From CAZMXP01 sp964570285 (GTDB taxonomy: Bacteria > Planctomycetota > PLA2), in NCBI GenBank assembly GCA_964570285.1, contig CAZMXP010000001.1:124001-188000 (forward strand): DNA of 64,000 nucleotides, written 5' to 3'. This document shows positions 1 to 8,367 of the stretch, piece by piece. A program made the position numbers and the translations under genes. Numbering within the stretch: position 1 is the stretch's first letter; the number at the start of each line of letters is the position of its first letter. The notes under the pieces are model-generated. The model was not told the origin of the DNA, ran no database searches, and worked only from the letters and a program-made list of their open reading frames with translations.

Positions 1-78
1 TTTCGAGAGGCGCTCCCTCGCGTAGTCCTGCATCGCAGGAGTCACGTGCAGGTGGCGCCCGACGATGTTCACCTTCAT
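1..78 (-). CDS. hpf: Ribosome hibernation promoting factor, N-terminal fragment
   Basis: Partial gene running off the left edge. The 26 visible codons read MKVNIVGRHLHVTPAMQDYA and onward, the typical first beta strand and helix start of the HPF/RaiA (sigma-54 modulation protein) family, which binds the 30S subunit and dimerises or silences ribosomes in stationary phase. The ATG at 78 overlaps the truA stop as ATGA, and an AAAGGGA ribosome binding site lies 7 bases upstream, inside the end of truA. It is the third gene of an rpoN-truA-hpf run. The rpoN-hpf linkage is common in bacteria, which supports the call. Whether it is the long or short HPF form cannot be seen. Confidence 0.85.
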   Translation of the reverse strand, partial: MKVNIVGRHLHVTPAMQDYARERLSK

Positions 79-863
79 TGGAGATCCCTTTCGATGCGCG
101 GGACGCCCGGCGAGCCCGGGTAGGCGACTTCCATCAGGCATAGGCCGTGCGCGGCGAGGCAGGGCCCGGCGATGGACGGATCCCGAATGGCGAGGCCAGC
201 GGGGATCGCCCCCGGGTCGAGCCCTCGCTGGCCGGCCCGGAGAAGGGTGCCCGCCAAGTTCCGGGCCATGCCGTAGAGAAAGCCGTTGCCCACGAAGTGG
301 AGGTGAATGTAGTCCCCCTCGCGCGCAACGTCAAGACGGCGCAACTCGCGCACGGTCCCGGATCGGGGCGATCCGGCCTTCTGGAATCCGAGGAAATCGT
401 GGCGGCCGAGCAGCGCGCGCGCCGCCGCCCGCATGGCGTCGAGGTCGGGTTCGTGGGCGATGCGCAGCACATAGCGACGGTCGAAGGGGGAGTCGAACGC
501 CCCCACCCGGAGCGTGTAGCGGTAGTGCTTGCTCACGGCATCGCGGATCGGGTGGAATTCCTCGCCCACCGCGCGCGCGGAGAGCACCACGACATCCTCG
601 GGCAGGTGCGCGTTGAGCGCGTGGGGCACCTTGCGCTCGCCCAGGTCCCGCGGCGTCGAGAAGCGCGCCACCTGCCCTCGCGCGTGCACGCCCGCATCGG
701 TGCGCCCGGCCCCGAGCACGGCCGTGGGCTCTCCGTTGAGCCGCTCCGCCGCCACCTCGAGCGTGCCCTGCACGGTCGTCGCCTCCCGCTGCACCTGCCA
801 TCCGGCGTAGGCGGTCCCGTCGTAGGCCAGCGTGATCGCGAAGTGGCGGAGGGCGCGGGCCAC
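75..863 (-). CDS. truA: tRNA pseudouridine synthase A (positions 38-40)
   Basis: 262 residues, normal for TruA, which isomerises uridines 38-40 of the tRNA anticodon arm in the cytoplasm. The catalytic motif GRTDAGVH is at residues 53-60 with Asp56 as the nucleophile, and the family strand LAYDGTAYAGWQ is at 12-23. FLYGMARNLAGTLL in the C-terminal half matches the conserved FLxxMVR region. The start is a GTG at 863, 13 bases after the rpoN stop; a weak GAGG overlaps that stop. The 3' end overlaps hpf by four bases, so the gene is translationally coupled in the rpoN operon. Its position between rpoN and hpf differs from the usual direct rpoN-hpf order. Confidence 0.95.
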   Translation of the reverse strand: MARALRHFAITLAYDGTAYAGWQVQREATTVQGTLEVAAERLNGEPTAVLGAGRTDAGVHARGQVARFSTPRDLGERKVPHALNAHLPEDVVVLSARAVGEEFHPIRDAVSKHYRYTLRVGAFDSPFDRRYVLRIAHEPDLDAMRAAARALLGRHDFLGFQKAGSPRSGTVRELRRLDVAREGDYIHLHFVGNGFLYGMARNLAGTLLRAGQRGLDPGAIPAGLAIRDPSIAGPCLAAHGLCLMEVAYPGSPGVPRIERDLQ

Positions 864-876
864 GCCGGCTACGGCC

Positions 877-2346
877 TCACACCCACTCCCGGCGCTGCCG
901 GGAGGAGGGGATGCGCAGCGCCTTCCGGTACTTCGTGACCGTGCGCCGGGCGATGTCGAGCCCCTCCTCCTTGAGCAGGTCGGCGACCTGTTCGTCGGAG
1001 AGGGGGTTCGTCTTGCTCTCGCCGCCGATGATCGTGCGGACCTTCTCCTTCACCGACATGCGCGAGAGCGATTCGCCGTCGCTCGTCTCGGAGCCCCCGG
1101 TAAAGAAGTACTTGAGCGGCACGATGCCTCGGGGCGTCTGCGCCCACTTGTCGGCGATCGCCCGGCTGACCGTCGAGACGTGGATGCCGACGCGGTCGGC
1201 CACCTCCTGCATCTTGAGCGGCCTCAGATGCGAGGCGCCGTACTCGAGATACTCGTGCTGCGCGTCGAAGATCTCGCGGCAGACGCGGTTCAGCGTGCTC
1301 TGGCGCTGCTGGATCGCGTCCACGAGCCACTTCGCGTTCTCGAGCTTCTTGCGCACGTAGTCGCGCACCTTCGGGTCGTCGCTGCTCGCGAGCATGTCGC
1401 GGTAGTGCGGGCTGACGCGGATGCGCGGGAAGAAGCTCTCCTCGAGGCGGACCTCCCACCGGCCGTCGATCCACTCGACGATGACGTCGGGGTTGACGTA
1501 GGCGTTGCGATCGCCGCCGAGGCCCGCCCCCGGGCGAGGGTCGAGCCGGCTCAACTCCTCGACGAGGCGATTGAGCTCGGCGACGGAGATGCCGAGGTCG
1601 CGGGCGACCTTGGGCCGCTTGTTCTTGTAGATGTCCTCGAGGTGGTCGCGGAGGATGCGTTCCTTGATCTCCCGGTCGGGGTCCGCCGGGTCGAGTTGCA
1701 GGATCAGCACCTCGGAGATGCTTCTCGCCCCGACGCCCTTCGGTTCGAGCCGCTGGACGAGTTTCAGCGCGCGCTCGGCCTGCTCCAGCGTGAATCGGCC
1801 GCGCAGCTCCGGGGTCTCGAGGATCTCCTCGAGCGTGTAGGGCAGAAGCCCCCCCTCGTCGAGGTTGTAGATGATGTGGCGGCCGATCGTCCGCATCTCC
1901 TCGTCCGTTTCCATCATCACGAACTGGTCGAAGAGGGCGTCGGGCAGCGAGGTCGCCCCGGCCGCCGTGTTGTTCATCGCCTCGAACTTGGCGTCGTCCT
2001 CCCCCCCGCCGGAGGCGCGCCGCGGCCCGAAGTCCTGCCAGTCGCGCTCCGCGGCCGTCTCGAGCGCCTCGAGCTTCTCGAGCGTGTCGGCGACCGCCGC
2101 CATCTCCTGCTCGGCCTCGCTCGCCTGGCCGTTGGTCGCCTCGGATGGCGCGCCCGTCTCCGTCGCCGCGGCGGGCGTGGGCTCGTCGTCCTCGCGCTCG
2201 AGCATCTCGTTCTCCTGCAGCGCGGTCTCGACGAGCTCCTGGAGGCTCAGCGCGGGGAGCTGCAGGATCTCGATGCTCTGGATGATCTGCGGCGCGAGCT
2301 TGAGCTGGAGGCTCAGCTTCTGGGCCAGCGATACATCAAGACGCAT
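877..2346 (-). CDS. rpoN: RNA polymerase sigma-54 factor
   Basis: 489 residues, the usual length for RpoN. Region I at the N terminus is Gln/Leu-rich and of the sigma-54 type (LSLQLKLAPQIIQSIEILQL, about residues 11-30), used for activator response. An acidic, Ala-rich region II follows at about 55-110. The C terminus holds the RpoN box ARRTVTKYRK at about 466-475, which contacts the -24 promoter element, preceded by a helix-turn-helix near STVSRAIADKW. The protein directs core polymerase to -24/-12 promoters and needs an AAA+ activator; none is encoded in this window. It heads the rpoN-truA-hpf operon and has a good sigma-70 promoter just upstream. Confidence 0.98.
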   Translation of the reverse strand: MRLDVSLAQKLSLQLKLAPQIIQSIEILQLPALSLQELVETALQENEMLEREDDEPTPAAATETGAPSEATNGQASEAEQEMAAVADTLEKLEALETAAERDWQDFGPRRASGGGEDDAKFEAMNNTAAGATSLPDALFDQFVMMETDEEMRTIGRHIIYNLDEGGLLPYTLEEILETPELRGRFTLEQAERALKLVQRLEPKGVGARSISEVLILQLDPADPDREIKERILRDHLEDIYKNKRPKVARDLGISVAELNRLVEELSRLDPRPGAGLGGDRNAYVNPDVIVEWIDGRWEVRLEESFFPRIRVSPHYRDMLASSDDPKVRDYVRKKLENAKWLVDAIQQRQSTLNRVCREIFDAQHEYLEYGASHLRPLKMQEVADRVGIHVSTVSRAIADKWAQTPRGIVPLKYFFTGGSETSDGESLSRMSVKEKVRTIIGGESKTNPLSDEQVADLLKEEGLDIARRTVTKYRKALRIPSSRQRREWV

Positions 2347-2375
2347 GCCATCCCCGTAACTTCATGACGGAGACG

Positions 2376-2403
2376 ATTATACGTCGATGGCCCCCGCGGG
2401 CAA
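2376..2403 (-). promoter_or_regulatory. Sigma-70 promoter of the rpoN-truA-hpf operon
   Basis: On the minus strand TTGCCC (-35, 2403-2398), a 16-base spacer and a perfect TATAAT (-10, 2381-2376) lie about 30 bases before the rpoN ATG. The sequence stands out from the GC-rich surroundings, sits in the 100-base gap after recR and points at rpoN. The start site would fall near 2369. Confidence 0.8.
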
Positions 2404-2446
2404 GCACATCGCGGACCAAACGGCACGAATCACGCCCCGTTCCGGG

Positions 2447-3040
2447 TCACGCGGGAAACTCGCCGCGACCTCGCAACGCGTCGCCGAGCACGGCCGCGTT
2501 CATGTGCACGATCTCGCCGCCGCTCGGGATGCCGCGGGCGATGCGCGTGACGAGCGCGACCTGCCCGAGGAGCTTGCGCCGCAGCATCGCGGCGGTCGCC
2601 TCGCCCTCGAAGGTCGGGTTCGTGGCGAGGACGACCTCGCCGATGCCGCCGGCGGCGACGCGATCGAGCAGCGAGGAGAGGTTCAGGTCCTCGAGCCCCA
2701 CGCCCTCCGCCGGCGCGACGTGGCCGCCGAGCACGTGGTAGAGCCCCGTGTACTCGCCGGTCGCCTCGAGAGCTTCGAGGTCGCGCGACGTCTCGACGAC
2801 GCACAACTGCGCGCGGTTGCGACGGGGGTCGGCGCAGGTCGCGCACGGATCGCTCTCGGCCACGTGGCCGCAGAGCCCGCAGGGACGCAGCGTCTCCACG
2901 GCCCGGAGCAGCGCCTCCGCGAGCGCCTGCGCCGCCTGCGGCGGCTGGCGCACGATCCAGTAGGCGATGCGCTCGGCGCTCTTGGGGCCGATGCCCGGCA
3001 GCTCTTCGAGCTGGGCCACGAGCGCCTTGAGCACCGACAT
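2447..3040 (-). CDS. recR: Recombination mediator protein RecR
   Basis: 197 residues, the standard length. RecR forms a ring clamp and with RecO/RecF loads RecA at gaps. Visible features are the N-terminal helix-hairpin-helix LEELPGIGPKSAERIAYW (11-28), the four-Cys zinc finger (Cys54, 57, 66 and 69) and the Toprim domain from about residue 78 (LCVVETSRDLEALE). The ATG is 2 bases after the ybaB stop, so it is the last gene of ffs-dnaX-ybaB-recR, an arrangement found in many phyla. No clear hairpin terminator is seen in the short gap before the rpoN promoter. Confidence 0.97.
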   Translation of the reverse strand: MSVLKALVAQLEELPGIGPKSAERIAYWIVRQPPQAAQALAEALLRAVETLRPCGLCGHVAESDPCATCADPRRNRAQLCVVETSRDLEALEATGEYTGLYHVLGGHVAPAEGVGLEDLNLSSLLDRVAAGGIGEVVLATNPTFEGEATAAMLRRKLLGQVALVTRIARGIPSGGEIVHMNAAVLGDALRGRGEFPA

Positions 3041-3042
3041 CG

Positions 3043-3363
3043 CTAGCCGAAGGGCAGCCCGAGGCCGCCGGTGACGCGCCCGGTCTCCTCGTCGGCCATC
3101 TTCTTCGCCGCGTCGAGCGCGGTGCGCACCGCCGCGACGACGAGATCCTCGAGATCCTCGACCTCGTCGGGGTCCACGACCGAGGGCGCGATCTTGATCT
3201 GCACGATCTGCCCCGCCCCGTTCGCGAAGGCGACGACGGCCTCGCCGCCCGCCTTCCCCTCGACGATGCGGTCCTTCAGGTCCTCCTGAACGCGCTTCAG
3301 GTCGGCCTGCATCTTCTGGGCCTGCTTCATCAGGCCGCTCATGTCACCGAAGTTCTTGGCCAT
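3043..3363 (-). CDS. ybaB: Nucleoid-associated protein, YbaB/EbfC family
   Basis: 106 residues, typical for the family of small dimeric DNA-binding proteins encoded between dnaX and recR. The N-terminal helix LMKQAQKMQADLKRVQEDL is diagnostic, followed by the VVAFANGAGQIVQIKI strand region and the acidic DPDEVEDLEDLVVAAVRTAL helix. The ATG at 3363 lies inside the 3' end of dnaX (20-base overlap), indicating translational coupling. Members bind DNA with modest specificity and affect gene expression and nucleoid packing; the exact role here is unknown. Confidence 0.95.
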   Translation of the reverse strand: MAKNFGDMSGLMKQAQKMQADLKRVQEDLKDRIVEGKAGGEAVVAFANGAGQIVQIKIAPSVVDPDEVEDLEDLVVAAVRTALDAAKKMADEETGRVTGGLGLPFG

Positions 3364-4699
3364 GTTCGTCGCTGCGCCTCACATGTTCGATCTCGCCCTC
3401 GAAGGTCGAGAGCACTTCCTTCACGCGCGGATGCGCGCGGATGCGCGCGATCTCCGCTGAACTGGGCGCGCCCGAGACCGGCGGTGTGCCGCCCGGCGGG
3501 GCGCGCAGTCGGGGGGGCCCGGGGGGCGGGAGCGCCAGCTTCGCGGGCGCGGGCTTCGGCGGCGGTGCCGCGGCGGGGGCCGGGGCCTGGGCCGGGGCGA
3601 CGACCGCGGGTGGCCCGACCGGGAGCCCCTCCACGCGGGCGACGAGCCGCTCGAGGTCCTCGACGTCGCCGAGTTTCGCGAGCGACAGCAGCGCGAGGTC
3701 GAGCGTCGCCCGCGCCGCGCGCGAATCGCGGGCGAGCGCCTGGTGGCGCGCGACGATCTCCGCGGCGGCGAGACACCACTCGACGCCGTCCTCCCCCGCG
3801 AGCGCCGCGGCCACCGCCCGCGCGTGGAGGTCCCCGTAGAGATCCTTCAGCAGCTCCTGCGGGTCGGCCCCCGCGTCGACGAGCGCCCCCGCCCCCCCCA
3901 ACACGTCGCCCAGCGACCCGGCGCGGGCGGCGTCGAGGATCCGCGCCCGCGCCGCGCGCGGGATGCCGCCGACGATCGCCATCAGGTCCGCGACCGCGAG
4001 CGGCCGCTCCTGCGGCGCGCTCGAGAGCATCTGGTCGAGCAGCGTCTCCGCGTCGCGCAACCCGCCGGTCGCGCGCGAGGCGATCTCGCCGAAGACCTCG
4101 TCCTCGACGCGCGCGCCCTCCTCGGCGGCGATGCGCCGCAGCTTGCGCTCGATGTCGGCCGGCGTGATGCGCCGGAAGTCGAAGCGCTGGCAGCGGGAGC
4201 GGACCGTCTCGATGACCTTCTGCGGGTCGGTCGTCGCGAAGACGAACATCACGTGCGGCGGCGGCTCCTCGAGCGTCTTCAGCAGCGCGTTCCAGGCCGT
4301 GGACGAGAGCATGTGCGCCTCGTCGACGATGTAGATCTTCTTCGGCGACCGCTGCGGCAGGTAGCGGGCCGAGTCGACGAGCGGCTCGATGTTCTCGATC
4401 TTCCGGTTGCTCGCCGCGTCGAGTTCCATCACGTCGATGTCGCCCCCGGCCGCGATCGCGACGCACGCCTCGCAGGCGCCGCAGGGGGCGGGGCCCGGGC
4501 TCCTCATGCAGTTGACCGCCTTCGCGAGGATGCGCGCCATCGTCGTCTTGCCGACGCCCCGCGGGCCGCAGAAGAGGTAGGCGTGCGCGAGGCGCCCCGC
4601 CGCCATCGCGTTCTTGAGCGTGGTGGCGACATGCTCCTGCCCGAGCACGTCCTCGAAGGACTGCGGCCGGTACTTCCGCGCGAAGACGAGGTAGCTCAC
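3344..4699 (-). CDS. dnaX: DNA polymerase III subunit gamma/tau
   Basis: 451 residues, GTG start (4699). This is the AAA+ clamp-loader subunit that opens the beta clamp and organises the replisome. Walker A is GPRGVGKT at 45-52, the zinc ligands are Cys64, 73, 76 and 79, and VDEAHML is the Walker B region. The C terminus after about residue 365 is a Pro/Ala-rich linker (poly P-A-P) and a short tail. The protein is therefore shorter than the E. coli tau form and may lack the polymerase-binding domain V, more like a gamma-length product. The gene lies directly downstream of the SRP RNA gene and overlaps ybaB. Confidence 0.96.
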   Translation of the reverse strand: MSYLVFARKYRPQSFEDVLGQEHVATTLKNAMAAGRLAHAYLFCGPRGVGKTTMARILAKAVNCMRSPGPAPCGACEACVAIAAGGDIDVMELDAASNRKIENIEPLVDSARYLPQRSPKKIYIVDEAHMLSSTAWNALLKTLEEPPPHVMFVFATTDPQKVIETVRSRCQRFDFRRITPADIERKLRRIAAEEGARVEDEVFGEIASRATGGLRDAETLLDQMLSSAPQERPLAVADLMAIVGGIPRAARARILDAARAGSLGDVLGGAGALVDAGADPQELLKDLYGDLHARAVAAALAGEDGVEWCLAAAEIVARHQALARDSRAARATLDLALLSLAKLGDVEDLERLVARVEGLPVGPPAVVAPAQAPAPAAAPPPKPAPAKLALPPPGPPRLRAPPGGTPPVSGAPSSAEIARIRAHPRVKEVLSTFEGEIEHVRRSDEHGQELR

Positions 4700-4739
4700 G
4701 AGCCGCCTAGCCTAACCCCAAGCCCCCCTGAAACTGAAC

Positions 4740-4870
4740 TCCGACGGGACAGGGCTCCTTCCACGGGATCCACGGCACCCGGATACCATCTCTTAGGGCT
4801 GCTTCCTTCCGGATCTGACCCGGTTCGTGAGGCACCGCTGCATGGGACGCGGCGATCAACGCCCCGCCCC
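4740..4870 (-). ncRNA. ffs: Bacterial signal recognition particle RNA (4.5S type)
   Basis: On the minus strand the universally conserved SRP RNA core is present: GGGTCAGATCCGGAAGGAAG, continuing CAGCC CTAAGAGATG (centred near 4805-4818). It is flanked by arms that can pair (GGGGC at the 5' side with GTCCC/GCCC at the 3' side). This is the tetraloop and symmetric-loop domain that binds Ffh; with FtsY the particle targets membrane proteins co-translationally. The position just upstream of dnaX-ybaB-recR is the same as for scr in Bacillus. The ends are estimated from the pairing and may be off by about 10 bases. A TATATT -10 candidate lies at 4889-4884, without a good -35. Confidence 0.92.
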
Positions 4871-4926
4871 GCCGGAAGGGCACAATATAGCGGAGGGCGC
4901 AACGTTGGGCGCCCGGGAGGTCTGCG

Positions 4927-5787
4927 ATGCGAACTCTGGGACTGCTGCTGCTCGCCGCGGTTGCGCTGGCCGGGCCCGACGAGGAGGCGCTCTTCGCGAA
5001 GGCGCTGCTCGCGCACGAGCGGAGCCGCGATCTGGTGGTCGCGGCGGAGATCAAGCACGAGAAGCCGGAGGCGGCGGCATGGGGGGGGCCCGGGGGGCCG
5101 CTCGGCGGCGTGGTCATCCAGACCAACGTCGGCGGGGCGAGCGCCCCGCCCTTCGAGGGCAAGGTCGAGGCGTGGCGCGACGCGGACGGGGCGACGGTCG
5201 TCGTGGGCGGGGAGCCGACCGCGCTGCCGCGGTTCGCCATGCACGTGACGAAGGAGAAGACGATCAAGCAGGTGACCTTCGAGGGGGAGCAGCCGCCGGA
5301 TCTCGGCCAGATCGAGGCGGAACTCGTCGCGCTGCTCGACACGAAGCGCTTCGCCAAGCACATGGAGAAGGCCCACCTGACCGCGACGAGAGACGACGCG
5401 ACCGGCGACTGGATCTTCAAGGGCGAGGTGCCCCGCAAGGTCGTGCGGCCCGCGAGGGGCGGCGGCGGATTCGACCTCATCACGCCGAGCAAGGTGCTGA
5501 CGGCGGAGGCGGTCTGCCGCGTCAGCGCCGAGGGGCGGTTCAGGGAGATCGAGATCAAGCTGACGCGCAACGACCCCGAAGCCGAGATGATGCGCATGAT
5601 CCAGAAGCAGGGGCCGCCGGGCCTCCCGGTCGCGCCGGGCCAGGGCGGCGGCGCCGACGACGACGACGACGACGACGAACACGAGACGAAGGGGGGCACG
5701 ACGACCTACTCGCTGAAGGTGCAGGCCGAGAATGCGCCCCCCGGCGAGCGGCTGCGCGAGGCGGCGAAGGCGGTGGCGCCGCGGTAG
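4927..5787 (+). CDS. Secreted protein of unknown function
   Basis: 286 residues beginning with a signal peptide (MRTLGLLLLAAVALAGPDEE; cleavage probably near residue 16). GGGAGG seven bases before the ATG supports the start. The mature protein is predicted as a mixed alpha/beta exported protein without a recognisable catalytic motif. Middle segments such as FAMHVTKEKTIKQVTFEG and LSAEAVCRVS-type strands recall lipoprotein-carrier-like beta sheets, but this is a guess. A run of seven Asp (DDDDDDD) follows a Gly/Pro-rich linker at about 235-250 and might bind cations. It is convergent with the DUF2075 gene and has no operon partner. Confidence 0.8.
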   Translation: MRTLGLLLLAAVALAGPDEEALFAKALLAHERSRDLVVAAEIKHEKPEAAAWGGPGGPLGGVVIQTNVGGASAPPFEGKVEAWRDADGATVVVGGEPTALPRFAMHVTKEKTIKQVTFEGEQPPDLGQIEAELVALLDTKRFAKHMEKAHLTATRDDATGDWIFKGEVPRKVVRPARGGGGFDLITPSKVLTAEAVCRVSAEGRFREIEIKLTRNDPEAEMMRMIQKQGPPGLPVAPGQGGGADDDDDDDEHETKGGTTTYSLKVQAENAPPGERLREAAKAVAPR

Positions 5788-5899
5788 CGCTGTCGTGTGA
5801 CACGGGGTTCCGGGCGTCCGACGACCCGTGCCCGTCTGCGTGGCGCCACGGGGTTGCCAACAGGGCTTGGCGATTGGGGATTCGGCACGCGCAGGGCGC

Positions 5900-7831
5900 T
5901 CAGTCGATGGATCGGAATCCCGCGCCGAGCAGGTAGTCGGCGGTCTCATCGAGTTCAGGGGAGGGCGGAGCGAAGACAACGGTCCCATCCCTCCCACGCG
6001 TCAGAAGGACGCGATAGACATTCCTCCGCAGGGCCTCGGGGTCATGCACGCGGCCCCGAGTCCCGCGTGAGTTCTCAATCGACCACGCGCCGTCGCTCCG
6101 AAGTAGGTCTGAGCCCCACGCAAGCAGCGTGGCGTCGAGTTCAAGCCCCTGCGATGAGAATTCCGTGGCGACCGCGTCAAGTTGGCAACAGGACTGCGCG
6201 TCGCTCGGCTCGGCGTTGTACCACGGGCCTACTCGAAGTCGCTTGGTTGTCTGGAAGCTATTGTCGACACCGAATCGTGGGAGCCACTTGTCCTTCGCAG
6301 AGGCGAGCATCCCGAAGCGGAAACTGCGCGCCTCTTGATAGCGCTCCCGGAGATAGGACTTGCCGTGTTCCAAGTTCCGCGTGAGAAGGAAGCGGTGGCC
6401 CGCTGAGTACAGCTCTTCTCCGATACGCCCCGCCTCGGCAGGATCGGTTCCTTCGAGCAATTGGCGGACGAACTGGTGGACGCGAGGAGTGAGGTGGAAG
6501 CGGATGGAGGTGTCGAGGTTCAATTCGGGCCTCCACTCGACGGGCGCCCCGCTGCCACGAAACTGCTCGGAATAGTCCACGCTGGCGTGAACCCGCCACG
6601 CGGTGGAGGTCGAGGACCCCTCGATCGCCGCTCTCCACAGGCCGATCCCACCCTCCTCGCCAACGTGAATGGCTTGCCCATCGCCGATCAGCGCCACGAT
6701 GACGCACCACTCCGGGATGCGAGAGGCAAACTCCAACAGGTGCTCGGGCTCCGACCGGCCCAACGCGCTGCGCTGCACATGCGCGACGCGCTCCGCATCG
6801 AAGGCACGCTGCGCCTCGTCGAACACAATGACGTGCTCGGGAGGCGTGCTCGCCCGACGCCGCGAGTACTGCGCCACGTAGTTCTTCATGTGTTGCACGA
6901 AGACGCGTTCGCCGCCGGATTCACCCTTCAACGCGTGCTGGAGCACTTCCACCAGCGGTTGGTTGCCCGACAAGTACACCGCAGGGGCTTGCGCTCGCCG
7001 ACCCTCGCGCGGGACGGCCAATTCGTCGAGCCACCGTGCGTGGACTAGTTGGAGGCCCACAAGGGTCTTGCCTGCACCCGGGACGCCGCTGAGAAGGACG
7101 AGATGCCTGCTCTTCGTCCGCGCCGCGTTCCGCGCGATCTCGCTGATGACCCGGAGCGCGGGCTCCGTCTTGGCGCGCGCCCGCTTGATGAAGGGCAGTT
7201 CCCGGCCATGGTAGAGGTCCCGCGCGGCCTGGACGATGGAAGGGAGCGGTGCATAGGCATCCGGATCCAAGAACTCTCCCACCGTCAACTTGCTGTCTCG
7301 GCACTCCGCGGCAAGCCGGAGCAACAGGCGATGGACACCGGCCGGACCGACCACGTGCACGCCCTGCGACAACGCGGACTGCTCGCCGCCTCCGGACGGG
7401 ACGAGGACCGGAATGACTCTTCGCTGGTCGCAGGCGCGGTGGAAGTTGCGCAGGTCACGCGCATACGCGAGCACCTGGTCGAGCCCCGCCTGGGTTGCGA
7501 ACGGGTATCCCTTCAGCTCCAAGACGACAACCACCCCGTTCTGGAGCACGATCACGTCGGGGCGTCGCGAGTCGCGCGGCAGCTCGTACTCGAGGATGGC
7601 TGCGTACTCGGCGGCACGGGTATCCGCTCGCAAGACCGCTCCCGCCTCGCGTTGAAGCCATGGCACGGACTTCGCCCATGCCACTCGCTGCTCGTCGCCC
7701 GCATCCCGGACAAAGAGAGCTAGGCGGTCCGTTATGACTCGCGAGGCCGTACCCTCGAACGTAGGGAGGTCCGAGGTCCATCCGCAGGGCTCAAACGGAT
7801 CGCCGTCCGGGGGCAAGGGGCGGGGCTCCAT
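5900..7831 (-). CDS. PD-(D/E)XK nuclease fused to DUF2075 (Schlafen-3-like) helicase
   Basis: 643 residues. The N-terminal part has a restriction-like nuclease core: Pro91-Asp92 followed by a strand and ELK at 105-107. A superfamily 1 type helicase/ATPase of the DUF2075 family follows: Walker A GVPGAGKT (249-256), Walker B VIVFDEAQRAF (334-344), a motif III-like LIGDGQAIHVGEEGG, and the C-terminal VYRVLLTRGRDG with an arginine-finger motif. Such proteins are cytoplasmic, act on nucleic acid and are often found in defence islands; that role here is inference. The gene is visibly less GC-rich than its neighbours, suggesting transfer. It is divergent from a Vsr-type endonuclease 74 bases away. 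A TATGAT -10 candidate (7848-7843) lies close to the ATG. Confidence 0.85.
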   Translation of the reverse strand: MEPRPLPPDGDPFEPCGWTSDLPTFEGTASRVITDRLALFVRDAGDEQRVAWAKSVPWLQREAGAVLRADTRAAEYAAILEYELPRDSRRPDVIVLQNGVVVVLELKGYPFATQAGLDQVLAYARDLRNFHRACDQRRVIPVLVPSGGGEQSALSQGVHVVGPAGVHRLLLRLAAECRDSKLTVGEFLDPDAYAPLPSIVQAARDLYHGRELPFIKRARAKTEPALRVISEIARNAARTKSRHLVLLSGVPGAGKTLVGLQLVHARWLDELAVPREGRRAQAPAVYLSGNQPLVEVLQHALKGESGGERVFVQHMKNYVAQYSRRRASTPPEHVIVFDEAQRAFDAERVAHVQRSALGRSEPEHLLEFASRIPEWCVIVALIGDGQAIHVGEEGGIGLWRAAIEGSSTSTAWRVHASVDYSEQFRGSGAPVEWRPELNLDTSIRFHLTPRVHQFVRQLLEGTDPAEAGRIGEELYSAGHRFLLTRNLEHGKSYLRERYQEARSFRFGMLASAKDKWLPRFGVDNSFQTTKRLRVGPWYNAEPSDAQSCCQLDAVATEFSSQGLELDATLLAWGSDLLRSDGAWSIENSRGTRGRVHDPEALRRNVYRVLLTRGRDGTVVFAPPSPELDETADYLLGAGFRSID

Positions 7832-7905
7832 CCGAGGGGCGTATCATACGCCGAGCCAGGTTCCCGGCGCCTCCCTCCCCCCGCGCCCCCTAGACTTCCC
7901 CCCCC

Positions 7906-8361
7906 ATGCCCGACATCATGTCCCCCGCGAAACGGAGCGCCCTCATGGGCCGCATCAAGGGGCGGGGTACCGGGATCGAGAAGGCCGTCGAGCGTGCGCT
8001 CCGGCGCCGCAGGATCTACTTCGCTTCCCACGTCACCGGTCTCCCCGGCCGGCCCGACATCGTCTTCCGGAACGGCCGGCTCGCGGTGTTCATCGACGGC
8101 GACTTCTGGCACGGGTGGCGCTTCCCGCTCTGGGAGTTCAAGCTCGCCCCCTTCTGGCAGCGGAAGATCCGCGGCAATCGCGCCCGGGACTCGCGCAACT
8201 TCGCGGCGCTCCGCCGCGACGGCTGGAAGGTCCTCCGCCTCTGGGAGCACGAGATCGAGGCGGACGTCGAAGGCGCCGTCGACCGTATCTGGCGCGCCCT
8301 CCGCGAAAGGCGTGCAAGAAGCCCCGCCCCGCTACACCCTCCGGCCCGGCCTCAGGCCTGA
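7906..8361 (+). CDS. vsr: Very short patch repair endonuclease (Vsr family), orphan
   Basis: 151 residues, the usual Vsr size. The family pattern is complete: MSPAKRSALMGRIKGRGTG at the N terminus, LPGRPDIVF with the metal-binding Asp, VFIDGDFWHG, the FWQRKIRGNRARD segment and the closing GWKVLRLWEHEIE. The usual Cys of the GCFWHG zinc site is Asp here (GDFWHG), and WECE is WEHE, so the Vsr zinc site may be altered or absent. Classical Vsr nicks 5' of T in T-G mismatches made by cytosine methyltransferase sites, but no methyltransferase is encoded nearby. The downstream pilT gene converges on it with a 6-base gap. Its upstream region is shared with the DUF2075 helicase gene. Confidence 0.9.
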   Translation: MPDIMSPAKRSALMGRIKGRGTGIEKAVERALRRRRIYFASHVTGLPGRPDIVFRNGRLAVFIDGDFWHGWRFPLWEFKLAPFWQRKIRGNRARDSRNFAALRRDGWKVLRLWEHEIEADVEGAVDRIWRALRERRARSPAPLHPPARPQA

Positions 8362-8367
8362 CCCCGG

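Noticed and set aside
832..2367. 511-codon plus-strand frame opposite rpoN
   Set aside because: Antisense shadow of rpoN; no ribosome binding site, no family features.
4870..4926. Bidirectional promoter between ffs and the secreted protein gene
   Set aside because: The AATATA/TATATT element is near-symmetric, but no acceptable -35 box is found for either direction; mentioned only as a candidate -10.
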